Assembly (NCBI RefSeq): GCF_000699445.3
Contig: NC_067197.1
Span: 24,101,809 to 24,165,808 of the forward strand
Direction of reading: 5' to 3'
Origin: Schistosoma haematobium
Taxonomy: Eukaryota; Platyhelminthes; Trematoda; Strigeidida; Schistosomatidae
DNA: 64,000 nt
Shown here: positions 36,601 through 48,299 of the stretch, piece after piece
Numbering within the stretch: the stretch's first letter is position 1
Layout of the letters: each line of letters opens with the position of its first letter
The notes under the pieces: model-generated
Database searches by the model: none
What the model was told of the DNA's origin: nothing
The model's input: only the letters and a program-made list of their open reading frames with translations
Position numbers and translations under genes: made by a program

Positions 36601-39600
36601 TATTCCCTCACTCTAGCTGAGTTTTTGTATAGGATTTAAAACATGTTGAGGAGTTCAATATTACTCTCCTGCAACAATGAACTTTGGGGAACATTTATAT
36701 TCAATGAACTGAGGAAAGTTTTGATTTACATACGCTTGGATTATTCTCCATATTGTTGATTAAAATTCATCCTAGCCAGTATGTAACAGATTTTTGAGAG
36801 AAATTACAGGCGATAACCACCGATATTGGTCTGTCGGCACAATAATAGTAAAACGTTCTTCTGATACTTTTGCCTTATTTAACCTACCTAATAATTGGAA
36901 TTCTAGTGTTTGTTATTGAAATCAAAGCTAATAACTATGATTTAACTGAGGTATGTTGTCGTCCAAACTTTAATAAGTATGGCCAATTATTTGTGATAGG
37001 TAGATGAATACTGACAACCAATGGTATATAAGTTAAAGATAATGTTTTCACAATTTAATCTCAACAAAAAGATATAACCCATTTAGATGAGTAGTATGTT
37101 ATACGAATGGATTTACCATATGACACCTACAGATGCTTAAAAAGCCCACCTGAATATCTAGTGTAATTCAATATCCTGATATAAAAACAAATTATCTACT
37201 TGACTTAATTTAGCTAACTAAACACCTAAATAAAATTTTGTTAAATGTCCAATATGGTTTCAACCTCTACTAATTTACATAACCAATTAACAACCACATA
37301 TATTTAACAAAGCATGTATGTATGTAAAGTACGTATGTGGTGTGATTAACAAAATATTTTCAATTTCTTACTGGTTTAATAATTCACCCTCTTCAGATTC
37401 ACCACCTACTACATATATCCAATTAAGAGAAGCAGCTACACCATGATGTACTCTTGAAGCAGCATACGGAGGTGTATATGTAGTAGCAACACTTAAATCT
37501 TCATTATAAACCATAAATTCATTCGATTGCAGTTCATAAGATGCTGAAGTGTTCTAAAATAAAACAAGAATCTATACATGCATTTACATGGGGAAACCAT
37601 AGGCCCACCAAACACCTATTAAATCTTGAACAGTAAATTGAGTTACATTGTAGCTCAGTATCTTAATGAATTAAACTCCAATAATTCAAATATCGCTTGT
37701 GAATGCAAATCTCTCAGAAATGTATATCAATTCCAATAAAAAAGACCTTAACAGTTGACTAATATGAAAGAGCTATCGTGAGTATGTAGCAATTCAATTT
37801 CTCTAGTTGTAGATAATTATCATTAATTCGATCTGGCACATGAAATGACCTTAATTACACCATTCGTTAATCAACAGGCTGTCCATTTACGAAAAAATTA
37901 AAAGTTCCCGGATGATGCATTGGATCGCTGTAATATATGTAATACCTAGACAATTACTGAACTAATATACTTAAAACGATCTTATATCACATGTTTGTTC
38001 TCTACATCTAATGTTACTATTTATATCAGATTGATCATGCCTGTAAACTGGAGTGAATTCTGTAATTATTATTTTCAGAATATATATATATATCCCGTAA
38101 TTCAAAACCTACGTTATTGAAATCACTTTCCCCTCCAAGTCCATAGACACGATATATGGTTCCAACCCTTGGTCTATATTGTTTAGGATCTATAAGTGAA
38201 TTCGGTAAAAATTGATAACTCCAAATATCTGATATTGAAAATTTTTCTAATTCATTAAGAAACGATGGTTGATTTAAAGAATTATGTGCCAAAAATAAGA
38301 ACTGTAAGGCATCATTAGCTGCGGAGTATTTTGGATTACTAATTATTTCCATCAATTCATTTCTCGTTATCTTTGGAGGGGAAAAAAATAAAACGAATTC
38401 ATAGATACATATAAAAAGAGATTTTGTACATTTATAACTACTTATTAGACAACTTATTAAAAACAACAAATTTTTACAAAAATTTATTTAGTTTGGGATA
38501 AATTCACACTTCGTGAGGTAACCGTACCCATGACAATCAAAACATTTATTCACGTGTTCAGTAGTGCATATATGTGCATTTGAACAGTTTATGATAATAG
38601 TATAAAGGAAACCTAAACGATTGATAAAATTGAACGAGATAGAAACTAGCACAGGTTTTCAATAGTTTCACACAACTACATGCTTCATGAATTTTCGAAT
38701 AGTGAAAACCAAGGTGGTTTATATGCTAATCTAAACTAATCGTACCTATGGTGCTATCATGACGTTATTATAATAACTCAAGATTTGATGTTCATTGATT
38801 AAACAAAAACTATTATCGAACTTATATATCTAAACAGGGAATTAAATGGTCCCAAATCATTCAATGCCCATCTTGTTCATTTGATGAAGAGACAAATTAT
38901 GTACAAAAATATACAGTTTGATAATATAAGTACAAGAAGTCGACTAATTCACGAAATGATTAACAGGTTTTACTCAATGGTATTAAATGGAAACGTTGGA
39001 CTGGCTGTCACTCTGTAATTTTAAGGAAAATAATGCTGTCCGAGAATTTGAACCAGTGTTAAATAACACCGTGGTCAAAGACGTTATTATTACCCTCAAA
39101 CTAAGCTTTGTTTCAATCGGAATTCATCAGTAAGGTATTTACATGACATTTAGTAAAGGAAACTCACAATAATGAGCCACTGGGTGTAGTAACCACGTTG
39201 AAAACTTGATGAGAAGGCGTTTCATAAATAACTTCAAACAGTTCTTCCTTTTGACAAGTTTTAGTAGTATCGAAGACAATGATCGTAACAAAATAATATG
39301 AATGCATTTATTTCGCAAATTCACTTTAGCTGATTACGATTGAGAAACGACAATAATAACGATTGTTCTTTTAGATGTATAAATTTGATCTGCATCTTTT
39401 TGTTAAGATAGCATCAACAAAGTTATTTAGTTACTGTTTATGTGTAAATGTTTTTTAAACTCTAATACTGTATCGACCATGACAAAAGTCTTTTTATTCC
39501 CAGATACCTTTATGCACTTGGCAGTTTTCTATCCCACAACATTTACGTAACACAAATAATCAACTATATGAACGAGTCTTTTACTTCTCTCACAATCATT

Positions 39601-42510
39601 CGCTTTTTATTAACCTACATCTATGTCAGTCTTAACTTTAATCAAACGTTTTTTTTGTATAGTGTGTACACTTGTTCTGCTTTCTAATAATAATATTTAT
39701 TATTATTATCGTTTCCCGGTCATAAGCAGTTAAGCTGAACCCACACAATAGATGCATCCACAATATCTTGCTACGACTGTTTTTACTGCTACGCTGACAT
39801 TGATCAGCAAAATTTGAACAGTTCCATGAATTAAAAAAACAAAACATTAGCTACTGTTCAGTGAGCACTCAGTATAAACCGAAAATCCCAGTCAAAAAGA
39901 ATGAACAACTCACCAAAGGTAATCTTACAAGATGAAGAAAGTTATTTTTGAAAAACTCCATTCGACGTTTAACATCATGACAAAGCCATACAAGTATTGC
40001 TTCCAAAACAACACGTTCCTGAGATATATTGATCTGATCACTTTGAAATATTTTTGTGATCTGTTTGGTAGTTAAATTCACAAAATCACTTGAGAAATAA
40101 TCGATTAGTTGGAATTCGTGCCAGAGGAATAATATGGCTTTTTTAAATAACGCATCATCATCGAACCAATGTGCCAAATTCATAATCTCTAAAAATTAGC
40201 CAATAAAATAAAAGTATGGATACAATGGAAAAGCAATGCCTGCATACCTTATACAAGATTTCAGCGGTAACTCAGATTGGCTATTTAAAGCAGTTCACTA
40301 ACCAGCAAAGTGAACAAGTATGGCTCATCCTTCAAATATCTGAACAACCATTGTTTTGTGGTCCTTCAGGTGAAGGCATACTGCTGAGGTCTGAAACACA
40401 ATGAATACCTCATATACAATATCAAAATTGAGAAAAATTCGAAATATCCATCCATCGATAGCATTAGTCAATGAAGAATTCAACTGCTGGGCTGAACCAT
40501 GTAGATGGGTCCACGTAATTATCGAAACCAACGGTTACAGACTTTGTGTGATATGGCTGAAAATCGTTCGCAATCGTCAAGGTCCGTTCACTCTTTGATT
40601 TCCCTTAGATCCAGTAAGTCATAACATAGAACCTGGACGAATTTACATTGGTTCAAGTTGCCATACCACATTAGCACACCGAGACAAAGATGTCAGGCCA
40701 AATCCGATAATGGTAGAGGTAGTAACGGTAACAGTGGTAATAAAAAAGATTAAGCATCGAGGATACAACCCGAAAATAATATACAGATAAGAGACGTGAA
40801 AGCCGAAAAAGTTATGAGGGATTTAGAATCTCAAAATTTGAGCGGAAGACAAATATTGGATGCACGTATATCATCGCAAACGACTTTGAACCATGTCATT
40901 CAAATTCTCTAACTAAGGGTCACGATCATCACATGACCCCAGCTAGGTAGTCTGTACCTATCAACATGGCTAAGTCAAATTGTTAGTGACTGCATGGACT
41001 GATACCATGTTTTGGTTTGGTCATCCGTAGCTTTTTTCTAGCCTTCTCCTACACCAGAAAACATCTCCCGTCAATGTGGGTGGTGATTAAGCATGCGTAA
41101 CACATGTCCCAACCACCTCAGTTAATGGATATTTACTACCTCTTCAATCTATTTCCCACCTTTAACTAGTAAAATATTAGCGGCCTATGCATCTTTTACT
41201 CCATGGTCCCAAAATACATCATCCTAGGTTCCTAAATTACCGTATACACTTTTTGATTCCATGAACTGATATTTTCTTCTTGAATTATATCTTCCTTTCC
41301 TAGTCATTTCTATTACCACTTATTCTGTTAACACGTCTATTCGGATCTGTTTCAACGATTTCTTCTCGATGTCCTAATGAGGTGTGACAACTTGAACTGG
41401 TGTACATATCTATCAGGTCCTAGGTTGCGCATGACTGACTGACTGACTGGTATCCATGCCATCTGTACCACAATACTAGGCTTTACGCACAACACTGTCT
41501 CCTGATGCTGAAATCAATAGAGTAAATGGTGATCATAGGATGAGCAAAAGTTTTGTCTGCCAGTGATTTTATGATTAACCTCAAATTCCATCGTGAAGTT
41601 TTAAAGATTATACTGCTCACTAACCAGGTGTATCGTTAGAACAGAAATAAAGTCAATAATGATCATGCTTTAGTTTATTTTGTCATTGATTTAAGCAGCA
41701 GTATACGCTGGGATATCAAAGCTTCTTTCAATACACCATCTGTGGTTGTTTTCCTTCTGATATATCAAAAAGCGTTTCCAGTGTATATAATAAGTGGTTA
41801 TAAATAAATGGTTATTACCCTAATCCCTTACTTTGGTTTATGTAGTGACGAATATGTGTGCCATCAACACAAAAAAATGATCTAATTCACACAGACAACA
41901 TGCTCTTGTATTTCGAAAGCAACAATAATTAATCATACAGAGCATATAATTCTCGAAACACAGTCACTCTAATAAGACTTTCTAATCAAATGTATCACAT
42001 TTGGTTACTAGTTAGTCTCCAAGTATAAATTTACCTAAAATTAAAATTAAATTTTTAAAAATGCTGGAAAAGTGTTAGCATGAAACAGTAGTATGACTTA
42101 CTAAGAACATTATCTGTACAGAGAGTCCCTTCTAGACGAAGACTCATCATTTTTCGAAGACAGTGTACTTGTAGGAAGCTTGATGCGATATATACATCCT
42201 GATAATCTTCAGTAGGAATAGAATCATGAACTTGACCAATCGAATTAATAAATAGCATGACATGGCTGAGACCAACATGTGAAACGTAATCACATTTGAT
42301 TTCCAAACGAGGTTCTTCAACTGAATTTTGCTGAAAACTGAACAATGCCCTAAAGTAGTCACTAGAGCTAGCCAAGAGTAGACTGTTAGACTTGAATTCA
42401 TGATCATTCATGACAACGGTTACATTTGAAAATAATCCTTCTTGAATGAGCTCCAAAACTGTCCCAGATACAGATTTAATATGCTCTTGTAGAAAGTCAT
42501 TCATTCTCAC
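30149..42510 (-). CDS. BTB-BACK-Kelch protein (KLHL family, 7 exons)
   Basis: Exons (minus strand) are 42510-42102, 40188-39914, 38370-38113, 37553-37372, 34717-34458, 32924-32665 and 30628-30149. GT/AG junctions and phases agree throughout, giving 707 aa. Domain order: BTB (about 15-125, with LFSNVTVVMNDHEFKSNSLLLASSS, written in two parts in the exon entries), BACK (about 136-290), then six kelch blades marked by GG doublets near residues 305, 365, 405, 467, 525 and 579, and a Ser-rich basic tail of about 115 residues. Members of this family usually recruit substrates to Cullin-3 ubiquitin ligases through BTB/BACK and bind the substrate with the propeller. The particular KLHL orthologue is not recognisable to me. 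The ATG at 42510 lies just before the BTB domain, the usual place. Confidence 0.9.
30629..32664 (-). other. Kelch gene intron 6
   Basis: 2.0 kb, donor GTGAGT. It contains a GC-richer repeat (32020-32570). The rest is AT-rich with nothing recognised. Confidence 0.8.
32020..32570 (-). repeat. GC-rich mid-repetitive element, unclassified
   Basis: A block of clearly higher GC than its surroundings, with sharp edges near 32020 and 32570. It has a 117-codon minus-strand frame (32008-32361) of proline/serine/arginine-rich sequence without a recognised domain. It resembles sequence I associate with the 5' portion of schistosome RTE-like elements, but that link is from memory and weak. No TSD could be fixed. 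Confidence 0.4.
32665..32924 (-). CDS. Kelch gene exon 6
   Basis: Acceptor AACAAG, donor GTGAGT, 260 nt. Carries two blade starts, LIMFAGGLEEYGDEM and VFLCGGRMSVYGSEL. Phase 1 in, 0 out. Confidence 0.9.
32925..34457 (-). other. Kelch gene intron 5
   Basis: 1.5 kb of AT-rich sequence, donor GTATAT. I see no element or coding region in it. Confidence 0.8.
34458..34717 (-). CDS. Kelch gene exon 5
   Basis: Acceptor TTTTAG, 260 nt. Encodes SRFSLTDLVWHTMSELDSPR, then YLYVFGGYCLNW and TYDICTNKWNN, a textbook kelch blade with W, GG, Y and W positions. Confidence 0.93.
34718..37371 (-). other. Kelch gene intron 4
   Basis: 2.7 kb, donor GTAAGA. It contains copy B of the 80-codon-ORF repeat (35290-35835) in antisense. 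A weak tRNA-like stretch on the plus strand (about 35050-35110, with GAGTTCAAATTCC) may be SINE debris. Otherwise nothing recognised. Confidence 0.75.
35290..35835 (+). repeat. Unclassified repeat, copy B, with conserved 80-codon ORF
   Basis: Plus-strand match to the minus strand of 3988-4590. It has the same 80-codon ORF (35368-35610, MPSRSLKVKLADPR...) and the same sequence after it, ending near 35835 where similarity to copy A stops. It lacks about 10-15 bases present in copy A upstream of the ORF and diverges before 35290. The two copies are about 98% alike in the ORF by eye, so dispersal was recent. Product and element class are not recognised. Confidence 0.6.
37372..37553 (-). CDS. Kelch gene exon 4
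   Basis: Acceptor ATTTTAG, donor GTAAGA. NTSASYELQSNEFMVYNEDL completes blade one, and RVHHGVAASLNWIYVVGGES gives blade two. Only phase 0 at the start is free of stops, which fixed the donor of exon 3. Confidence 0.9.
37554..38112 (-). other. Kelch gene intron 3
   Basis: 559 bp, donor GTAGGT. It includes a short TA-rich run. The exon 3 frame stays open for 26 more codons into this intron, but reading through would not join exon 4 in frame. Confidence 0.75.
38113..38370 (-). CDS. Kelch gene exon 3 (BACK end, first kelch blade)
   Basis: Acceptor TCCAAAG, phase 0. ITRNELMEIISNPKY continues the BACK domain after LVRLPL of exon 2. YRVYGLGGESDFNN begins the first blade. The donor at GTAGGT was chosen by phase. 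Confidence 0.85.
38371..39913 (-). other. Kelch gene intron 2
   Basis: 1.5 kb, donor GTGAGT. AT-rich with no recognised repeat family or coding sequence. Confidence 0.8.
39914..40188 (-). CDS. Kelch gene exon 2 (BACK domain)
   Basis: Acceptor TTTTTAG. The split AAG codon joins it to exon 1. Encodes IMNLAHWFDDDALFKKAILF, then FVNLTTKQITKIFQSDQINI and ERVVLEAILVWLCHD, the typical BACK helices, up to LHLVRLPL. Confidence 0.93.
40189..42101 (-). other. Kelch gene intron 1
   Basis: 1.9 kb, donor GTAAGT. It contains a degenerate RTE 3' end (40890-41480). 41481-42101 shows nothing recognisable. Confidence 0.8.
40890..41480 (-). mobile_element. RTE-like non-LTR retrotransposon 3' end, degenerate
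   Basis: The minus-strand pieces EVVNIH, LRWLGHVLRMLNHHP, SGVGEG, DDQTKTWYQSMQSL and SHVDRYRLPSWG correspond in order to the C-terminal end of schistosome RTE proteins. The same segment at 15.44-15.7 kb is clearly homologous at DNA level (shared runs such as TGTCCCAACCACCTCAGTT, plus strand). Stops interrupt it. The 3' border may extend to about 40600. Confidence 0.7.
42102..42510 (-). CDS. Kelch gene exon 1 (BTB domain)
   Basis: MRMNDFLQEHIKSVSGTVLE, then GLFSNVTVVMNDHEFKSNSL and LLASSSDYFRALFSF show the BTB fold. EDYQDVYIASSFLQVHCLRK is the last BTB helix pair. The donor GTAAGT leaves phase 1. A non-coding 5' exon cannot be excluded. Confidence 0.92.
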
Positions 42511-42754
42511 CGTACAGCCATTGAATAAATATACTCAGTTTTTGGTTGCCAATAAGGGATTATTAACGCACGTAAATCGGATAAGCTGGAAGACAAAGCA
42601 CTTGTAGAGCTATAAAGTGAGAGTAATGTGTATATGTGGATGGATAAAACACATATTATCAAGCTATGAACATGACCAGAAGTAACTAGTGTGTAGAGAA
42701 AACATTGCTAAAGGGGAACAACATATGTTTTAGTATTTTCGAACGAAATATACT

Positions 42755-43154
42755 TGTTATAACTTGTGGCCCGAGTTCCCTGCTAATGTATAAAGTAATG
42801 ATACCGCTAATTAGAGCGTAGTGAATTATCGATCGGACCAATGACTCATAAAACGCGTACGAGCAGTCTAGAGTCCTTATTAGTCCTGCTTCCTGCTTAG
42901 CCCAGTCAGTTAAGTCCAGAACACCAATCACAGCCTCTGCGATATGAATCATTTATTTTAAGCATACTGGGTTTATATACCAACCAGACAGACCACATCG
43001 TACCATAAAATAGGAAACAACAACTTTACAAGATTTAGCCAAATGTGGCTGTGGATATGGGAGGTAGTAATTAATAGACCAGGCATAACTCAAGAATGGT
43101 AAATCGTATAATAATAGTCCATAGGTCAAAATAAGGCTCATAATAAGAGGGACA
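42755..43154 (-). repeat. Possible solo LTR
   Basis: Read on the minus strand, the block begins TGTCCC and ends with an inverted TGTTAT. Inside it has a good TATA box (GGTATATAAACCC, about 42965-42980) followed within about 20 nt by AATAAA, the compact promoter/poly(A) layout of a retrotransposon LTR. I could not find a matching TSD, so the borders are provisional. It is about 240 bp upstream of the kelch start codon on the same strand. Confidence 0.35.
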
Positions 43155-44246
43155 TGAATAGGTATAATTTAGTTATTTGACAATAATACGATAAAGATAT
43201 ACGCATAGTACTGGTCCATAAATGGATCCTAAAAGTTACCATTCACTAACAGTACTTAACCTTAAAAATCTATCTTTCGATATGTTAGATTTTGGATCAC
43301 ATTAAGAACTGCCCGACACATACATAACTCCACTAAGATTTGAAATAAAATACCTATATTAAAGACCTGCATTAGATTAGCATAATTAACTACGTCCAGT
43401 AGCAATAGAATTATTTAGCAAAATCATAATTGGTTAGGTCGTAGAGCATTACATGGCGAAGCATGGCAGCATGAAGTAATGAGGAAATATTTTATAAGCC
43501 GCAATTTTTATTTGGAATATTTCATCAAGCAAAAGTTTAGTCGTTTAGTTAGATTTTATATCCTCCTTAAACCTTCAAAACAAGGCGCAGACTATCGAAA
43601 GGATTAGGAGATAACCTAATATTTCAAACATTGAAAAATAAACTGATTGTCAGTCGTCCAGATGAATTCTCATCTTTGTGGTGTTGGTTACGTAAAAAGC
43701 TTATTTGCCGAAATTTGCTTAGGATTATGGATTTGACTAATCGAATTGATAAAGAGCATGACATGACTGAAACCAAAATGCAAAACGTGACCATATCACA
43801 GCTGTCTTTGGTGTATTGTTTAGTTTCTGAGTTAAATATTTCCTAGTAAACTGCTAAATTTTCAAAAGTCCCTCAGTCATTAGTCAGTTAGTCAGTCTCT
43901 ATGTCTCTTCAATGAGTACAGTGCTTTGCTCTACTCAGTGATGAAAATGACGTGCTTGATTCTCTTTTGAATGATGGGATAAAATATATTATTTATGACG
44001 AGGAGTGCTAAGAAAGTACCGGCCTTCTACGAAGCGTATACACAAAGTCATATAGCTCAGTGTTGGTAGCTACGCAGATTATGCTGCTTTATGAAGTTTA
44101 CTTTGATTCAAGTTACAAACAAGAAGGAAATCCCTAGTGCATAGTAATAATTATCACGTTATTACTAAAGACTTCATTTTTTGATGATGGAGAATGTACT
44201 ATTAACATTAGTGGACATTAGTTGAGTAGGTGTTTGGAGAGAAATA

Positions 44247-44530
44247 GGTGAGACCATAATTTATGGATGACCTTTGAGAGATCTTAAGTGACCTTGAAAG
44301 TGTCTACTTACTAGGGCTAAATGAGGGTTATATAACAGTTTGAAGAATAAAGATTATGATTTACAGTTGGTGGTTAGGTTTAAGAACTGGATTAAGAGTT
44401 TTCATCACGGACTGACATCAGTTATAATGCCAAGGCTCTATTTAGCCAAATAGGTGAATGAATTTCGCGCCAAAATCTAAGACCTCTTATCGTAAATCTG
44501 ATTAGTTCGTCCATAAATTATAGTCTCGCC
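44247..44530. mobile_element. MITE with 24-bp terminal inverted repeats
   Basis: The left end GGTGAGACCATAATTTATGG and the reverse complement of the right end (GGCGAGACTATAATTTATGG) match at 21 of 24 bases. The flanks are gagaaata (44239-44246) and gagaatta (44531-44538), an 8-bp target duplication with one mismatch. There is no coding capacity in 284 bp. GG-starting ends and an 8-bp TSD fit a Merlin-type element, a class known in schistosomes. A hAT origin is less likely from the end sequence. Confidence 0.65.
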
Positions 44531-46399
44531 GAGAATTATTTACATGAATTATTTTAAATTTCAGTCAAAGCAACCTATACCGTCGAATAACTGAAAGAGC
44601 CGGCGAATCGAGTCACGCTACTTAAAACTGCAAATTACTCTTAGGACTTGACACTAAAATGCAGGTCTAAGTAGACCTAGATGAGTCAAAATATACAATG
44701 AATGGGATTGAAAACCTCCATCTCGGAAGAATACCGTAAACAACCTACCACAAACAAAATATGGCATAGATCATCCCACTGTGCTAATTGGGTGTGGCGA
44801 CTTGGACCGCTGTACATAATCACCTGGTTATACGTTGTCACTGACCAACTCACTATAATCTTAACTCGCAGTAGACTTCAAAAGAGGATATAAGAACAAG
44901 ATAAACGAAACACCGTTACCAAATGCTTGGAAACTGAAAGGACCAGATTTACTTGGAGCAACTGGTTCTTGAAAACAGTGAGGAGGAAAACGATACGTTA
45001 ATTAGAGCCCATGTGGTGAGAGGAATAGAGTTGTACAACGAATAAAAACTTAAGTCTTGAAAGTGTGCTGCTAGTAGCTATATGAACGAGACATGTAATA
45101 AGTTGAGGGACTAGTATACGGATTTCTATATTTTCATAAGATTCCGTGACCCAGAAGCATTGTACTGCGTTCGTCGGTGAGCTGTGATTTATCCGCAAGT
45201 AAGGACTGGGTCTCCAAGCCCAACTTTAAAGTAGTACATTTAAACGTAGGGTGGTTTATTACAATCCAGGCAACCAATTATATTGAACATGATGTAAAGG
45301 ACACGTCATGGTTGTAGTAAGGATCCTCAGTCCATTGGCGTAACACTAACCAAATAAACTGTACGATAAAAGCAAACATCCTTTTTCCTCTAATAAAGTT
45401 ACAATCCATTATTAGTTAGGATTTAAGACATCTAATATGAATAACAACACTCAGTCTAAGAACTACATAGGTAAAATGCTAACATAATTGATTAGTGACA
45501 CATCCAAAGGCTGGCTACTTGACTCAAACGCGATGCACCTTAAAAGCTCCTAGAAAATGTCCCGATACTGCTAATCCGCAATTGCGGATAACAGGACAGC
45601 AATGTAATCGACATTAATCTGACGATTACAGGACTTTCAAACCCTTCAACAGTTCCAAAATAAATATTTGCACATAACAAAGTGCACTTGTACACATTAT
45701 AGGCATGCTTAACAAAACAAGTAATCTCCAAATTACTCCCAATAACAATGGTCAACACTAGAATCCATGTACTTCCTCCTTAATGACGGACACAAGAAAA
45801 CTTCACAGTTAACTTATTCGTTTCCCTTGGGCTCTTATAACCCGGTGAAAATACTGCTCCCGATATTCCAGTTTTATGGGACAGTGTAAGATTATACTAC
45901 CAACCTTGAAACTGAAGTTACCTCTAATATTCAATAACCAATAACTTCCAGTACCTAATTTCTATGTGACAAGCTCATATGAACCAGTTGATTTCTTGGC
46001 TCTCTCTTCTTGTTGTCTCGGTGCGGTTGCATGTCCTTTAATAATATTCAATGGGCGGTAATCTAATCAGTCGACTGCTCAAGCTCTAGTCATTTTGGTG
46101 GTTATTTGTCAGTTTGTATACTTTGTAATTTGAGTGTGTTGGTCTCAAGTCAGCTCGGTTCCTGGATACGTACAGCCATAACATTTATAAAAAATAGATC
46201 GATTGATTGTAGCATTGAGCATAATGATGATAAAATTAGAAAGGTAAAAGATAATTGTCTCATTAAGTACGTAAGGAAGCTAAGTAACTGATAATACGGA
46301 CAAAGTTATCAGTCCTGTGTACGAATAAAAAGGAAGCATAGATGATAACAAGTGGTATAGGATTATGTTGATGACATGTGATAGTGGTAACGGCGCACA

Positions 46400-46990
46400 A
46401 GTATCGAGACGTTCATAAGGTGAAGGTCGTCCATAAAGAGTTTAATCAATGAGTGAATGGTGCTGCACATTAAGTGAACTGTGATCACTTCTGCTGCAAA
46501 AGTGTTCCAAATGAGAGCTACTCTTAATGGCAAAAAGTGAGGGCATATCTGCGTCTTTGCTCCTTGACGTGCACTTTTACGGGAGTTGCTTCGCAGGCGT
46601 GGAGGTGATATTCTTGTGGAATGTTCATTTTGCGGTGACCTGGAGTACTTAGTATTTTATTTATGACCATTAGACTACTTCTTGTTTTCCTGCATCTTAG
46701 CCAAGTTTCGAAGTCTTTATTCGTATGGTTTGTTCCTTAGCCTCATTACCCATTTAGCATAATATCTCAGTACGATGTCTAGTAGATTTATGTCTCCGCG
46801 GAGATGGTGCTCTTACAAACTTCTCTTTTAAGTCTGAAGGTAAACGAATTCGGCTGTCCTTAGCGATCCAAACTGTAGGTTGACAGTGTATGGTCACTCG
46901 ACGTATCAACCGAATTAAAGTAAACATCCAGTCTTCTTTTGGAAGACTGCAAACATGCTGTTACTATGGTCTCTAGCAAGGAATCATACC
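46400..46990 (-). mobile_element. CR1-like non-LTR retrotransposon RT C-terminus, degenerate
   Basis: About 80 open codons (46640-46405, minus, no ATG) read LRSNSRKSARQGAKTQICPH, then FLPLRVALIWNTFAAEVI and IHSLIKLFMDDLH. This is the usual tail of CR1/jockey-type reverse transcriptases (LP.RVA..WN.LP.EVV...S...FK..LD). Just upstream, HLRGDINLLDIVLRYY corresponds to the RRLRGDL..Y motif. Frames then break. Only the 3' end was recognised. Confidence 0.6.
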
Positions 46991-48299
46991 GTTTCACGAC
47001 TATGACTACAAAAGCGTTTACACAAATTTTTACCTGTTATTTCACGGTTTTTTCAAGACGCACATTCCCTTGGGCACAATGCAGTGCTAAGACGAATTGG
47101 AAGATAAGACACCAAGATTACACCACTCTTAATTATTCTCTGCTGCGCATGTTATTTTTTAGGACAGAAAGTCAAGGTCATTTATCAGTCCCTTATAGCG
47201 AACTTCTATGGTCATCTAGTCTTCTCTTCTGAGCTGGAGACAACTTCTAGATGTCAACTCCAACAATTGATTGCTCAGCAAGAAAGCTTGTATGACATCC
47301 TGTCACTCGCATTTGAACTCGCTGGATGGGCCGATTGAGTTGTTCTGAATTAAATAGAGGACAAAGCAGAATATGTGTCAAGGCGAAAAGCACTTCCCCA
47401 TATCTTATACGTCCTAATAAAACCTCTTAATCTATGATATGATAGCTGTAAGACGACTAACTTCTCAATCTACACTAAGTGTGGAAACTGATGGTTTTCG
47501 GTGCCTCTGTGACTGTGTCAATACCTCGGGTATTTCACATGTTCCTTTAATCCTCTGTGAATCTCTAAATCTATTTTCGCCTACTTTTCTGAAGTCGACT
47601 TCAGCAATATTATTTAAACATTGGGTTGAGTTTCGGTAACTATGTACATCCTCGAGATCTGTCAGTTGATTCATTTTTTCTCTATGACTTACCATCTATC
47701 AATGGGAAGATTATCAGATGACTTCGGCATCTCTAAAGATGCCAGTATCAAGAAAGACGTTGTAGAACAGTGTTTATTTCAACACCATTGAGGTTGTTGC
47801 CCGTAAAATCCAGTATGCCCAATCAGGTTGAGTCTAGTAACAACCTTGTGGTACCATTTATTATAATTGTCACACTGTACTTCTCTCTCGACAAGAATGG
47901 AACATGCGAGTCTATCACAATAAAGCACATTCCGGCCGTTTTTAAGATTGTCAGTGGCATAAAAGAGAAGTATCGGATAGTGTATTACCAAAGGGAAGAT
48001 TATCAGAACTATGTAATATTACTAGGCAATGTGTTTCGAAAAACATTAACATATACTTGTCAAGAACATTTGCATATAGAACATCGAAAAGTGAACTAGA
48101 CAAGTGGAAGAAAAGAGGAAACAAAGATAGTCAATAAAATCATGTTAAATGTGAAGCGAAACTCCCCAAAATGGACAATAAAATAACGTAAGAACTTGAC
48201 ATGAGTGACTTTTTTGTAAGGACACAATGTTGATGAAGTCTAGTCACAAAAACGATAGTAGGGGATAGTACAAGTTCTCAGAGGATTCCTGGTTGCGGT
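46991..48299. other. No feature recognised
   Basis: Base composition is a little less AT-rich than the introns. This may be the worn 5' part of the CR1-like element or the 3' UTR of the RTE-like copy to its right. Overlapping ORFs of 60-110 codons on both strands have no recognisable domains. Confidence 0.4.

Larger units (their letters stand above)
42511..46399. other. Repeat-rich intergenic region
   Basis: Upstream of the kelch gene. It contains a possible solo LTR (42755-43154) and a MITE (44247-44530), both listed. The other stretches (43155-44246 and 44531-46399) show no coding sequence that I can support. Confidence 0.55.

Noticed and set aside
41430..41460. Short GACT tandem run as a satellite or array
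   Set aside because: Only a few units. Similar CAGT/GACT words recur in the window without regular spacing, and nothing resembles CRISPR.
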